Assembly: GCA_927911695.1 (NCBI GenBank)
Contig: CAKMQO010000127.1
Coordinates: forward strand, 1 to 9,792
Length of the DNA stretch: 9,792 nucleotides
Source of the DNA: an uncultured Gemella sp.
Lineage (GTDB): Bacteria > Bacillota > Bacilli > Staphylococcales > Gemellaceae
Direction of reading: 5' to 3'
Shown: one piece after another, positions 1-7,367 of the stretch
How the letters are laid out: every line of letters starts with the position of its first letter
Numbering within the stretch: position 1 is the stretch's first letter
Translations under genes and position numbers: made by a program
Notes under the pieces: model-generated
What the model saw: the letters and a program-made list of their open reading frames with translations, nothing else
Database searches by the model: none
What the model was told of the DNA's origin: nothing

Positions 1-1488
1 ATGCAGCGGTTAAATTCCACTTAGATCGTGACAAAAAAGAAGTTACATTAACTATCCATGATGGTGCTAAATGGAGCAACGGTGCAAGCATTCACATCAA
101 AAGACATCGTAGCTACATACGAACTTATGGGTAACCCTAAATTCACTACAAATACTCGTTACAACGAATCATTTGAATACATCGAAGGTATGAAAGAATA
201 CCACGCTGGTAAAGCAAAAACTATCTCAGGTCTTCAAGTTAAAGATGACAAGACAGTAGTACTTAAGTATACTGAAGTGCGTCCTGCATTACTATGGGGT
301 GAAGGTTTAGTTACTGACTTCTTAAACGCTAAACAAATAGAAGAAGCTTCTAAAGACTTCGCTAAATTTGCTGAAGCAGACTTAAACAAAAAACCATTAT
401 CATATGGTCCTTATTACATCACTAAAGTAGTAAACGGAGAAAGTGTTCTTGCAGAACAAAACCCTCACTACTACAACAAAGATAAAATGAAACTTAAAAA
501 AATCGAGTTCAAAACAGTAGCTCCAGCTCAAGCTAGCCAAGTAATCAAAAATGGAGAAGTAGACGTGATCGATAGCGTTACTCCAAGTGTTTACGAAGGG
601 GCAAAAGATATTAAGAACGGAACATTCTTAGGAGAAGCTTCTCGTTACATGTCATATGTAGGATTCAAACTAGGTAAATTCGACAAAGCTAAGGGAGAAA
701 ACGTAGTTGATCCTAATTCTAAACTAGCAGACAAAAACTTACGTCAAGCATTCCTATATGCAGTTGACCGTGACCAAATCAATGAAAAAATCTTCAAAGG
801 ATTACGTTTTACTCCAACTGGATCTGGTATGTACCCAGCAGCTGTAGGTAAATTAGTAAACGAAAACGCAACTGCAGCTAAAAAAGATGTAGAAAAAGCT
901 AAAAAATTATTAGATGACGCAGGATTCAAAGATAAAGATGGAGACGGACTACGTGAAGATAAAAACGGAAACAAACTTTCATTCAACTTCGCTATCCGTA
1001 ACACAGGTGCTGAATATGACCAAGCATTAGCTGACGTATTCGTTAAATCTTGGAAAGAAGTAGGATTAGATGTTAAATTAGTAGACGGAAAACTTATGTC
1101 TCCAAAAGACTTCTCTCAACGTGTACAAGCAGATGATCCATCAATCGACATCTTCCAAGCAGCATGGCAATTTGGAACAAACCCTAACCGTCAGGAGTTA
1201 TTAGGTAAAAAAGCTCCATTAAACTTATACCGCTACACTACTGAAGCATTCGAAAACAGTTTCAAAGCTCAAGGATCAGCTGATATGTTTGATGAGGCTA
1301 AATTAAAAGCAGCTTACAACAAATTTGATGGTGAAGTAGCTGAAGAATTACCATTCTTCCCATTAAGCTGGGATACAAGTATCTCATTCTACAACAAACG
1401 TGTTAAAGCATACGATTTAGCTAAAGCTAAGAAAAACCAATTCAAACTTTATGAACTAGAGTTAACAGCTAACGAAGGTGCTAAATAA
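1..1488 (+). CDS. oppA: Oligopeptide ABC transporter substrate-binding lipoprotein, 5'-truncated and frameshifted
   Basis: This is an extracytoplasmic solute-binding protein, family 5 (OppA/AmiA type), which captures peptides for an ABC importer. The window starts inside the gene, so signal peptide and lipobox are missing. Bases 3-89 read in one frame (ending DGAKWSNGAS) and the protein continues from base 91 in another (FTSKDIVATYEL). Together they give the family's 'DGAKWSNG...TSKDIV' block, so one extra base sits near 90. The ATG at 58 is out of frame with that block and is not a real start. Further family signs are the segment around LRQAFLYAVDRDQI and the DVEKAKKLLDDAGF block followed by a DKDGDGLRED turn. 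Codon use favours AAC, TTC, GAC and CGT, suggesting high expression. No permease or ATPase genes follow; a terminator does, so it is last in its operon or an orphan. Family is sure; the peptide specificity is unknown. Confidence 0.9.
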
Positions 1489-1503
1489 TAAAAATTAAAA
1501 TGC

Positions 1504-1538
1504 GACATAGATGACTTCGGTTGTCTATGTCTTTTTTT
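1504..1538 (+). terminator. Rho-independent terminator after oppA
   Basis: A 12-bp stem (GACATAGATGAC with GTTGTCTATGTC, two G-T pairs) closes on a TTCG tetraloop and is followed by seven Ts. It starts 15 bases after the oppA stop codon. The hairpin isolates oppA from the permease gene downstream. Confidence 0.93.
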
Positions 1539-1612
1539 AGGATGTTAGTATTTCCTAGGAAATATTTAAAATAATTTGGAAATTGTTAGATATCGTATGT
1601 AGTAGCTAATAG

Positions 1613-1672
1613 TTGAATTTTTTGTTAATAACGTATAAAATTATAAAAGTATAATGTATTTATTGCTATGAT
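1613..1672 (+). promoter_or_regulatory. Candidate promoter region for the EamA permease gene
   Basis: Two overlapping possibilities are visible in this AT-rich gap. TTGAAT (1613-1618) is 17 bases from TAAAAT (1636-1641). An extended -10, TGCTATGAT, lies at 1664-1672 without a good -35. TATAAT at 1650-1655 also occurs, but lacks a correctly spaced -35. The sequence alone does not choose between them. The remainder of 1541-1728 shows nothing else. Confidence 0.45.
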
Positions 1673-1728
1673 AGTGAATACTTTTAGAATTTTAAAATTC
1701 ATAGAAAATTTATAGGAAAGGTGTATTA

Positions 1729-2622
1729 ATGAGAAAATTTATTTCAGAGTTATTGTTAATAATTGTTACGATTATTTGGGGATTAGCTTTTATCTGGCAA
1801 AATATTGCGAGTAAGGTTCTAGGGCCTCTTACAGTTGTGGGTATAAGATCAGTAATCGCAGTAGTATTTCTTGGTGCTGTAGCACTTCTGATTCCAAGTC
1901 TATATAGAAGTCAGGATCCTAAGATTTTGGCAGAACCAATAACAAAAAATAAAAGTTGGATACTTGGTGGTATCTGTGGAATAGTGTTATTTTTTGCAAT
2001 GTATATTTCACAAATAGGTATCGGGATGACAACAGCAGGTAAAGCTGGATTTATTACAGTTTTATACATATGTATAGTGCCATTTATCGGGGTATTCTTA
2101 GGTAATAAGCTTAATAAATTCTTTATTATAGGATTAATTTTATCGGTAATTGGTTTTTATTTCTTATCGGTAAAAGAAGAATTCGCTTTAGAGATGGGAG
2201 ATATTATTGTTCTAATTAGTGCAGTGCTATTCGGTATTCATATAATAGTTATTGATTATTCAGCTGTTAGAGTTAATTCAATGTTCTTATCGCTTGTTCA
2301 ATTAGTTGTTGTATCTGTATTAAGCTTAGTATTAGCTATTTTCAAGGAGACAATCGTCTTTGCGGATATAATGAGCGTTATTTGGCCATTACTTGCGATA
2401 GGAGTACTTTCTAGTGGAGTAGGGTACACTTTACAAATTGTAGGGCAAAAAGATGTTCCGCCACATACAGCATCGTTAATATTAAGTTTAGAGTCTGTTG
2501 TAGCTGCGATAGGTGGAGTGCTTATTCTTGGTGAGCATATAGGGCTAAGAGAAGGAATAGGTATGCTTATTGTCTTTGTAGGTATTATAGTTTCACAACT
2601 ACGTGACAAAAAGAGTAATTAA
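1729..2622 (+). CDS. EamA-family (DMT superfamily) permease
   Basis: This is an integral membrane transporter of the drug/metabolite transporter superfamily, probably moving a small metabolite or amino acid; the substrate cannot be read from sequence. The 297 residues are the usual length and form about ten hydrophobic segments arranged as two EamA repeats. The first begins with the typical TIIWGLAFIW helix (about residues 14-23). The second ends in the family's C-terminal block SLESVVAAIGGVLILGEHI (about residues 253-271), followed by a last helix and a short basic tail RDKKSN. The start is supported by AGGAAAGG eight bases or so before the ATG. The gene is intact, unlike several neighbours. 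It has its own upstream terminator boundary and promoter-like sequences. The EEP gene starts about 90 bases downstream on the same strand and may be co-transcribed. Confidence 0.9.
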   Translation: MRKFISELLLIIVTIIWGLAFIWQNIASKVLGPLTVVGIRSVIAVVFLGAVALLIPSLYRSQDPKILAEPITKNKSWILGGICGIVLFFAMYISQIGIGMTTAGKAGFITVLYICIVPFIGVFLGNKLNKFFIIGLILSVIGFYFLSVKEEFALEMGDIIVLISAVLFGIHIIVIDYSAVRVNSMFLSLVQLVVVSVLSLVLAIFKETIVFADIMSVIWPLLAIGVLSSGVGYTLQIVGQKDVPPHTASLILSLESVVAAIGGVLILGEHIGLREGIGMLIVFVGIIVSQLRDKKSN

Positions 2623-2644
2623 ATAATTTACAATGAAATTTAAT

Positions 2645-2702
2645 GGAGGGCAGCTTGAAAATCATGATTTATAAATAGATTTCCTTGCTCCTTCTATTTT
2701 TT
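2645..2702 (+). other. Weak hairpin and T-run between the permease and EEP genes
   Basis: GGAG...CA and GAAAATC can pair imperfectly (with bulges) with GATTTC...TGCTCC, followed by TTCTATTTTTT. It could be a weak terminator or partial attenuator separating the two genes. The stem is irregular, so I hold this loosely. No clear promoter for the EEP gene was found in the gap. Confidence 0.3.
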
Positions 2703-2714
2703 ATGAGGTTAAAG

Positions 2715-3782
2715 ATGAAAAAGATATTTAAGATAGTATTAGGGTTATTACTTATGGGGATTTTAGGGTTTGCAGGATTAGTTGGATATTTATGGGCTAC
2801 AGAATATAGTCCAAACGGAGTTGAGAGTTTAAAGGTAACTAAACAAGGTACATCAGAAAGTGCTAAGGTAGGAACAGAGTACACAGCTCTTAACTGGAAC
2901 ATAGGTTATGCTGGTCTTGATAAAGATGAAGATTTCTTTATGGATGGTGGAAAGATGGTTCTACCACTTGATAAAGCTCATGTTGAGGAAAATCTAAAAA
3001 AATATTACAGAGATTGTTAAAAAACAAAAAAAGCTAACGTCAATTTTATTCAAGAAATAGATGAAGATTCAAAACGTAGCTACAATATCAATCAAGTTAC
3101 TAAATTCGATGAAATACTTGGCTTAAATAGTATTTTAGCATATAATTTCAAGGTTAGATATGTACCTTATCCAGTACCGCCGTTAGGGAAGGTTAAGAGT
3201 GGTATCTATACTGCGACTAGTTTCAACGTGGAGAATGCAAGAAGATTCCAAATGGCGATTCCATTCACATTCCCAGAGAGACTTGCTAATTTAAAACGAG
3301 GATTCTCTGTTATTTATACAAAAGTTGAAAATAGTGATAAGCATTTAGTATTGATTAATGCTCATCTGGATGCTTATGATAAAGGCAATTCTGGTAAAAA
3401 AGCACAGATGAAACAACTTCTTGAATTTATCGATTATGAGTATAAGAAAGGTAATTATGTCCTTGTTGGAGCGGATTTTAATCAGTCGTTAAAAACTTTA
3501 ACACAAGATGAAATTAACGTTGTTCCAAAAGAATTATGGCGTGCTGAGAATTTAGATAAGAGTATGTTACCTGCAGGATTTAACTTAGTGTATGATGAAA
3601 GTAAAAATTCTGCGAGACTTAATAATAAACCTTATGTGAAGGATAGTGAAGGTACTTATGGCTTTATTATCGATGGATATATTGCTAGTGATAATATAGA
3701 AGTACTAGAAGTAGAGACGCTAAATCAAGAGTATAGATATAGTGATCATAACCCGGTAAAACTAAGATATAAATTAAAATAG
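2715..3782 (+). CDS. Endonuclease/exonuclease/phosphatase (EEP) fold protein, interrupted by two homopolymer indels
   Basis: This is a metal-dependent phosphodiesterase/nuclease-fold protein with an N-terminal membrane anchor (residues about 5-27), likely acting outside the membrane. The start at 2715 is chosen for a GAGG site six bases upstream; in-frame ATGs at 2685 and 2703 lack one. The frame breaks at a 7-A run (2996-3002, one A too many) and returns at a second 7-A run (3026-3032, one A too few). Dropping and adding those bases replaces the stop at 3018-3020 with LKNITEIVKKQKKANVNF and continues to 3782, giving about 355 residues. Family motifs then appear in order: ALNWNIG (Asn), FIQEIDED (Glu), NAHLDAY (His), GADFNQS (Asp/Asn), and SDHNPV (catalytic Asp-His) near the C-terminus. 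All active-site positions are present, so an active protein is likely. Substrate (DNA, lipid or sugar phosphate) is unknown. A strong terminator follows. Confidence 0.87.
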
Positions 3783-3790
3783 AATAAAAG

Positions 3791-3827
3791 AAGCGGCTCT
3801 GAAATTAAGTTAAAAGAGTCGCTTTTT
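3791..3827 (+). terminator. Rho-independent terminator after the EEP gene
   Basis: AAGCGGCTCT pairs with AGAGTCGCTT (one G-T pair), with five Ts at the end of the right arm. It begins nine bases after the EEP stop codon. Confidence 0.88.
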
Positions 3828-3902
3828 CAATGAGCCAGATATTATAGACATTTTGTTCTTTGATTGTGATGCGAGACTTCTTTAACTAATTGAACATGAA
3901 AA

Positions 3903-3936
3903 ATCCCACAAACTTATGTTTGTGGGATAGTTTTTT
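3903..3936. terminator. Bidirectional terminator between convergent EEP and symporter genes
   Basis: A perfect 11-bp inverted repeat, ATCCCACAAAC / GTTTGTGGGAT, has a four-base loop. A T-run follows on the plus strand and five Ts follow on the minus strand. The symporter stop codon (3935-3937) lies within the plus-strand T-run, so this is the terminator of that minus-strand gene. It also acts as a backstop for the EEP transcript. Bases 3828-3902 hold nothing else visible. Confidence 0.9.
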
Positions 3937-5134
3937 ATGCGTTTTGTTTTGTGTCTTCTTTGAAGAATGCTTTATGAAGTTTATCAACGATTGCTGATAA
4001 AGCTCCATCTCCAGAAATGTTACATGCAGTTCCAAAGCTATCTTGAGTGATGTATAATGCGATCATTAGAGATAACATAATTTCATTGAATCCAAGAACT
4101 GATTGTAATAGTCCAAGAGCTGCCATAACTGCACCACCTGGGACTCCAGGAGCAGCTACCATTGTTACTCCAAGTAATAAGATGAATTTAACCATTACTG
4201 CTGCTGAAGGAAATGCAGCGCCATTTTGTAACCAGAATACTGCAGAAGCACATGTAGTTAACGTAATTGTACTTCCTGATAAGTGGATAGTTGCAAATAA
4301 TGGAATTGTGAAGTTTGCGATATTTTTATCAACACCCATATTTTTAGTACTTCTTAGTGTTACAGGAATAGTAGCAGCTGAAGATTGAGTACCAATTGCT
4401 GTCATGTATGCCGGTAAGATGTTTACAAGCATTTTGAATGGATTTCTCTTGTTAATTGTACCTGCAAAAGTATATTGAGCAAGGATAATTATAAAGTGTA
4501 AGATAATAATTAGAACAAATACCATAGCGAAGATTTTTAAGATTTTAAATACTTCACCAGATGCAGTAATGTTCATGAAAACACCTAGGATGTAGAATGG
4601 AAGAAGTGGAATAATTACTGTAGCAAGTAATTTTTCAATAATTTCTCCAAAGTCTGAGAATCCTTGTTTAAGTCCTTCTGATTGAGTTGCTGAAATCCCG
4701 ATTCCTAAGATGAATGAGATAATAAGCGCTGTAGTAACATCAAAAATTGGAGTCATTTTAAACTCGATGAAAGGTTTTAACATTAAATCTTCAGGATTTT
4801 TGAATGTTTGTAATGTGGCATTAGCTAAAATGTTTGGTAATACAGCTTTAGCTGTTAGGAATGCAAATGTTCCCGCGATAATAGTAGAAATATATGCAAC
4901 ACCTGTTGAAAGTCCAAGTAATTTACCAGCATTGTTTGACACTTGGCTAATACCTGGTACGATAAATCCTACGATAATAAGTGGGATTGTGAATCCTAAG
5001 AATGAGCTGAAAATTGACGAGAATGTTACGAAACCTCTAATAACAGTTGTTGGAAGAGTGCTTCCTAAAACTATTCCCAATGCTACAGCTATAATAAGTT
5101 TTGCTATTAATGGAATTCTTTTATAATAACTCAT
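3935..5134 (-). CDS. Dicarboxylate/amino acid:cation symporter (DAACS family), atypical binding site
   Basis: This is a secondary membrane transporter of the GltPh/SstT/TcyP superfamily, 399 residues, with the usual helices and both re-entrant hairpins. HP1 carries GTQSSAATIPVT (248-259), HP2 carries APGVPGGAVMAAL (328-340), and the last core helix carries QDSFGTACNISGD (364-376). Aligned by eye to GltPh, the substrate-amine aspartate (D365) and the cation-site N372 and D376 are kept. The arginine that holds the side-chain carboxylate is Gly368, and the NMDGT motif reads HLSGS (284-288). This suggests a neutral amino acid or related solute, and changed cation coupling. A good RBS (AAGGAG, eight bases from ATG) sets the start. 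It is a single-gene unit with a near-consensus promoter and a terminator. Family is sure; substrate is inferred only. Confidence 0.9.
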   Translation of the reverse strand: MSYYKRIPLIAKLIIAVALGIVLGSTLPTTVIRGFVTFSSIFSSFLGFTIPLIIVGFIVPGISQVSNNAGKLLGLSTGVAYISTIIAGTFAFLTAKAVLPNILANATLQTFKNPEDLMLKPFIEFKMTPIFDVTTALIISFILGIGISATQSEGLKQGFSDFGEIIEKLLATVIIPLLPFYILGVFMNITASGEVFKILKIFAMVFVLIIILHFIIILAQYTFAGTINKRNPFKMLVNILPAYMTAIGTQSSAATIPVTLRSTKNMGVDKNIANFTIPLFATIHLSGSTITLTTCASAVFWLQNGAAFPSAAVMVKFILLLGVTMVAAPGVPGGAVMAALGLLQSVLGFNEIMLSLMIALYITQDSFGTACNISGDGALSAIVDKLHKAFFKEDTKQNA

Positions 5135-5184
5135 TGTTCGATCTCCTTTTTCATTTATTGTATTTTTTAAAAAGACATGTGTAC

Positions 5185-5213
5185 ATTATACAAGAAAAGC
5201 CTTGATTTGTAAA
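5185..5213 (-). promoter_or_regulatory. Promoter of the DAACS symporter gene
   Basis: On the minus strand TTTACA (5213-5208) is followed, after exactly 17 bases, by TATAAT (5190-5185). This is about 50 bases upstream of the ATG at 5134 and is one of the best promoters in the window. A small palindrome-rich stretch (GTACACATGT) lies just downstream of the -10; whether it binds a regulator is unknown. Confidence 0.8.
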
Positions 5214-5288
5214 GGGGAATAGATATATTTTTTTAATTATTTGAAAATTTTATAAATCTATATAGTAGAAATTCTATTCGACAAAACA

Positions 5289-5333
5289 AAAAAGCTTAAA
5301 ACCTCAAATTATTATTGAGATTTTAAGCTTTTT
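5289..5333. terminator. Bidirectional terminator, 3' end of rclA
   Basis: AAAAAGCTTAAAA-C-CTCAA pairs with TTGAG-A-TTTTAAGCTTTTT, an 18-bp stem with one mismatch. On the minus strand it is followed by TTTTTTGTTTT, just after the rclA stop codon at 5343-5341. It keeps rclA transcription from entering the symporter promoter. Bases 5214-5288 otherwise show only AT-rich sequence. Confidence 0.9.
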
Positions 5334-5340
5334 GCTGTTA

Positions 5341-6667
5341 TTAGATTAATTTGAATACATCATTTAAGTTCTCAGCCATTGTTGGGTGAGTGAAGATTTG
5401 ATCTCTGATGTAAGTGTAAGGAATTTTGTTATCAATTGCCATTTTGATTAGGTTGATAATTTCTTCTGAGTTTTTACCGAATAAAGTAGCTCCAAGAATT
5501 AAGTTAGTGTCTTTGTCTACAGTTACACGGAATAATCCACGTGGTCTTGGTTAACAGCTCCTCTAGGCATGTTAGCAACTGGTAATGATGCTACTGCAAC
5601 GTTAGGGTATGCTGCTTCAGCTTCTTCTTTGTGTAAACCAACGTGAGATAATGCTGGAGAGATGAATGTTGAGTAAGGTACGTTTTTACGGTCAGCAGTT
5701 GTGTATTCTTTGTTACCGTGTAAGTATCCGTTAACTACTCTGAAGTCATCTAATGATACGTATGTAAATTGTAATCCACCGTTAACATCACCAACTGCGA
5801 ATACATTTTCTACAGCTGTTTGACAGAATTCGTCAACTACGATTGTTCCGTTTGGACGTAATTCGATATCAGTGTTTTCTAATCCTAATCCTTCAGTGTT
5901 AGCACGACGTCCAGTTGCGTGTAATACTGCTTCGAATTCTAGTGGACCATATTTTTCTGTATCAACAACTACAAGTTCTCCGTTGTTGCGGATTTCTTTT
6001 GTTGCAGTTCCTAATTTGAACTCGATTCCTGCTTCTTCTAAGTATCCTTGAGCAAGTTCAGCGATATCTTTATCTTCTCTTCCTAAGATTCCAGGAGCGA
6101 AGTCGATAACTGTAACTTTAACTCCAAGACGAGCGTATAGGTTAGCGAATTCTAATCCGATGTTACCTCCACCGATAATTCCTAGAGTTTTAGGAGCTTT
6201 TTCTAATTTTTGGAATTCAGTGCTATCGTAAACATTTTTAGAAGTTGTTAATCCTGGAATTGGTAATACATTGTTTTTAGCTCCAGTGTTAATTACTACG
6301 ATTTCACCTTCAAGTTGTTTAGTTTCTCCGTTAGCAGAAATTTTCTACTACTTTGTTAGAAACGAATTAGCGTGAGCTGTGTAAACATCAACGTTTGGAC
6401 TGCTATCTAACATAGCGAAGTTTTTTAGCGTTAAGTTTAGATACAACAGTATCTCTTGTAGCTTTAGCTTCTGCGAAGTCTTTTTTTATTGTCAGCAGCT
6501 ACGATTAAAGTTTTAGTTGGGATACATCCGATATTGATACAAGTACCACCGTACATTGCACTACTTTCTTCAACTACTGCTACTTTTTTTCCTTCTTTAG
6601 CAAATGTTGCTGCTAAAGTTTTTCCGGCTTTACCGAATCCTACTACTAATAAATCATATTTAACCAT
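5341..6667 (-). CDS. rclA: RclA-type FAD-dependent disulfide reductase (reactive chlorine resistance), five indels
   Basis: This is a class I pyridine nucleotide-disulfide oxidoreductase. E. coli RclA is known to protect against hypochlorous acid and to reduce Cu(II). The N-terminus reads VVGFGKAGKTLAATFAKEG (FAD site), then YGGTCINIGCIPTKTL with redox cysteines C43 and C48, the same numbering as I recall for E. coli RclA. Next come the NAD(P)-binding IIGGGNIGLEFA, VFAVGDVNGGLQFTYVSLDD, and the C-terminal QIFTHPTMAENLNDVF (His of the dimer interface). Frame must be corrected in five places: extra T in 6481-6487, extra T in 6421-6426, missing A near 6364-6367, extra T in 6341-6344, missing G near 5543-5544. 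The result is 441 codons plus stop, equal to the E. coli length. The start has AGAGGA eight bases upstream. Without correction only a 67-residue piece starts with ATG. Sequencing error is likelier than decay because no codon between indels is damaged. Confidence 0.9.
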
Positions 6668-6771
6668 AATTTGATTCCTCTTTTACTTTAGATTTTATTG
6701 TTTATATTTTATATTTTAATAATAAATATAAGATGAAAACTATTTAATTCATATTTTACTCCTACTTTTTT

Positions 6772-6824
6772 AAAATTTCAAGCACTTTGCCTACAAAAGT
6801 AGACGATTTTGAAATTTTTTTTTT
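6772..6824 (+). other. Unassigned hairpin with ten-T tail upstream of yjdM
   Basis: AAAATTTCAA (6772-6781) pairs perfectly with TTGAAATTTT (6809-6818). A small inner stem CTAC-AAAA-GTAG (6791-6802) sits in the loop, and Ts run from 6815 to 6824. This is terminator-like for plus-strand transcription, yet no plus-strand gene ends before it. It may end a short untranslated RNA or be an upstream control element. On the minus strand it would lie in or above the rclA leader without a T-run. Confidence 0.5.
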
Positions 6825-6896
6825 GATATAAGATTATATTATTGATGGAATCGTTATAATATCAACGTTTCAAAGAAAAAATTTACGGATATTATT

Positions 6897-6924
6897 TTGA
6901 TATTGCTTTTCATTATGGTATAAT
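6897..6924 (+). promoter_or_regulatory. Promoter of yjdM
   Basis: TTGATA (6897-6902) and TATAAT (6919-6924) are separated by 16 bases, with a TGG just before the -10 forming an extended -10 element. It is 38 bases upstream of the ATG. Confidence 0.8.
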
Positions 6925-6962
6925 ATCCTTTGTACAAATTTGAAATTTTATGGAGGAAAACA

Positions 6963-7298
6963 ATGACATTACCTAATTGTCCAGAATGTAAAAGTGAATA
7001 TACTTATGAAGATGGAAATATGCTAGTATGTCCAATGTGTGCTTATGAATGGTCACCAGAAGATGCTAGTGGAACAGAAGAGGAAAAAGTTTACCGCGAT
7101 GCTAACGGAAATGTACTTCAAGATGGAGATACAGTTTCTGTAATTAAAGATTTAAAAGTTAAAGGTAGTTCATCTACATTAAAACAAGGAACTCGCGTTA
7201 AAAATATCAGATTAGTTGATGGAGATCATAACATCGATTGTAAAATTGATGGTTTCGGAGCTATGAAACTAAAATCTGAATTCGTTAAAAAAATATAA
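6963..7298 (+). CDS. yjdM: Zinc-ribbon protein YjdM (PhnA-like)
   Basis: This is a small cytoplasmic zinc-ribbon protein, 111 residues, the family's normal size. Two CPxC knuckles (C6/C9 and C23/C26) form the zinc site. After them come a short acidic linker and a compact C-terminal domain with the hallmark blocks [35 protein letters not shown] and [10 protein letters not shown]. These closely match the E. coli YjdM sequence as I remember it. Older annotations call it 'alkylphosphonate utilization protein PhnA', but it is not the phosphonoacetate hydrolase and no phosphonate genes are nearby; its true role is not established. The start is fixed by GGAGG six bases upstream; an in-frame ATG at 6930 lacks a site and overlaps the promoter region. 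It is a single-gene unit with its own terminator, divergent from rclA. Confidence 0.95.
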   Translation: MTLPNCPECKSEYTYEDGNMLVCPMCAYEWSPEDASGTEEEKVYRDANGNVLQDGDTVSVIKDLKVKGSSSTLKQGTRVKNIRLVDGDHNIDCKIDGFGAMKLKSEFVKKI

Positions 7299-7302
7299 TA
7301 CA

Positions 7303-7366
7303 AAAAGAGCTGACTCAGTAGTTATGATTTCAATGAAATCACAAAAGAGTTCAGCTCTTTTAATTT
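7303..7366. terminator. Bidirectional terminator between yjdM and femX-like gene
   Basis: AAAAGAGCTGA (7303-7313) pairs perfectly with TCAGCTCTTTT (7351-7361). An inner hairpin GATTTC-AAT-GAAATC sits in the loop. T-runs follow on both strands. It serves yjdM on the plus strand and the convergent aminoacyltransferase gene on the minus strand. Confidence 0.9.
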
Positions 7367-7367
7367 T

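Larger units (their letters stand above)
6668..6962. promoter_or_regulatory. Divergent rclA/yjdM intergenic region
   Basis: This 295-base, very AT-rich gap must hold promoters for both divergent genes. The rclA side (6668-6770) is so AT-rich that several weak -10-like hexamers exist and none is convincing. The middle holds the hairpin plus T-run listed separately. The yjdM side has a clear promoter at 6897-6924. A 9-base direct repeat TATAATATC occurs at 6855-6863 and 6919-6927. An inverted pair AATATCAA (6858-6865) / TTGATATT (6897-6904) overlaps the -35 box, a possible operator. Confidence 0.5.

Noticed and set aside
744..1004. Minus-strand open reading across oppA, and similar opposite-strand readings over the permease, symporter and FemX-like genes
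   Set aside because: These have no ribosome binding site and low-complexity composition, and they lie antisense to clearly conserved proteins. They are shadows.
2623..2714. Riboswitch or T-box leader upstream of the EEP gene
   Set aside because: The gap is under 100 bases, lacks a T-box sequence or any known aptamer core, and its hairpin is irregular.
2994..3036. Programmed ribosomal frameshift at the A AAA AAA heptamer in the EEP gene
   Set aside because: A -1 slip there leads to a stop within about a dozen codons and does not reach the conserved frame. The needed shift is +1 and is then reversed at a second A-run, which fits indels instead.
5221..5288. Short palindrome TAGAAATTCTA near 5266-5276 as an operator
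   Set aside because: It is only five bases per arm in AT-rich sequence and sits upstream of the symporter promoter with no matching copies elsewhere. I could not distinguish it from chance.
6963..7298. Phosphonoacetate hydrolase or phosphonate operon member
   Set aside because: The sequence is the zinc-ribbon YjdM type, and no phosphonate transport or C-P lyase genes are present.
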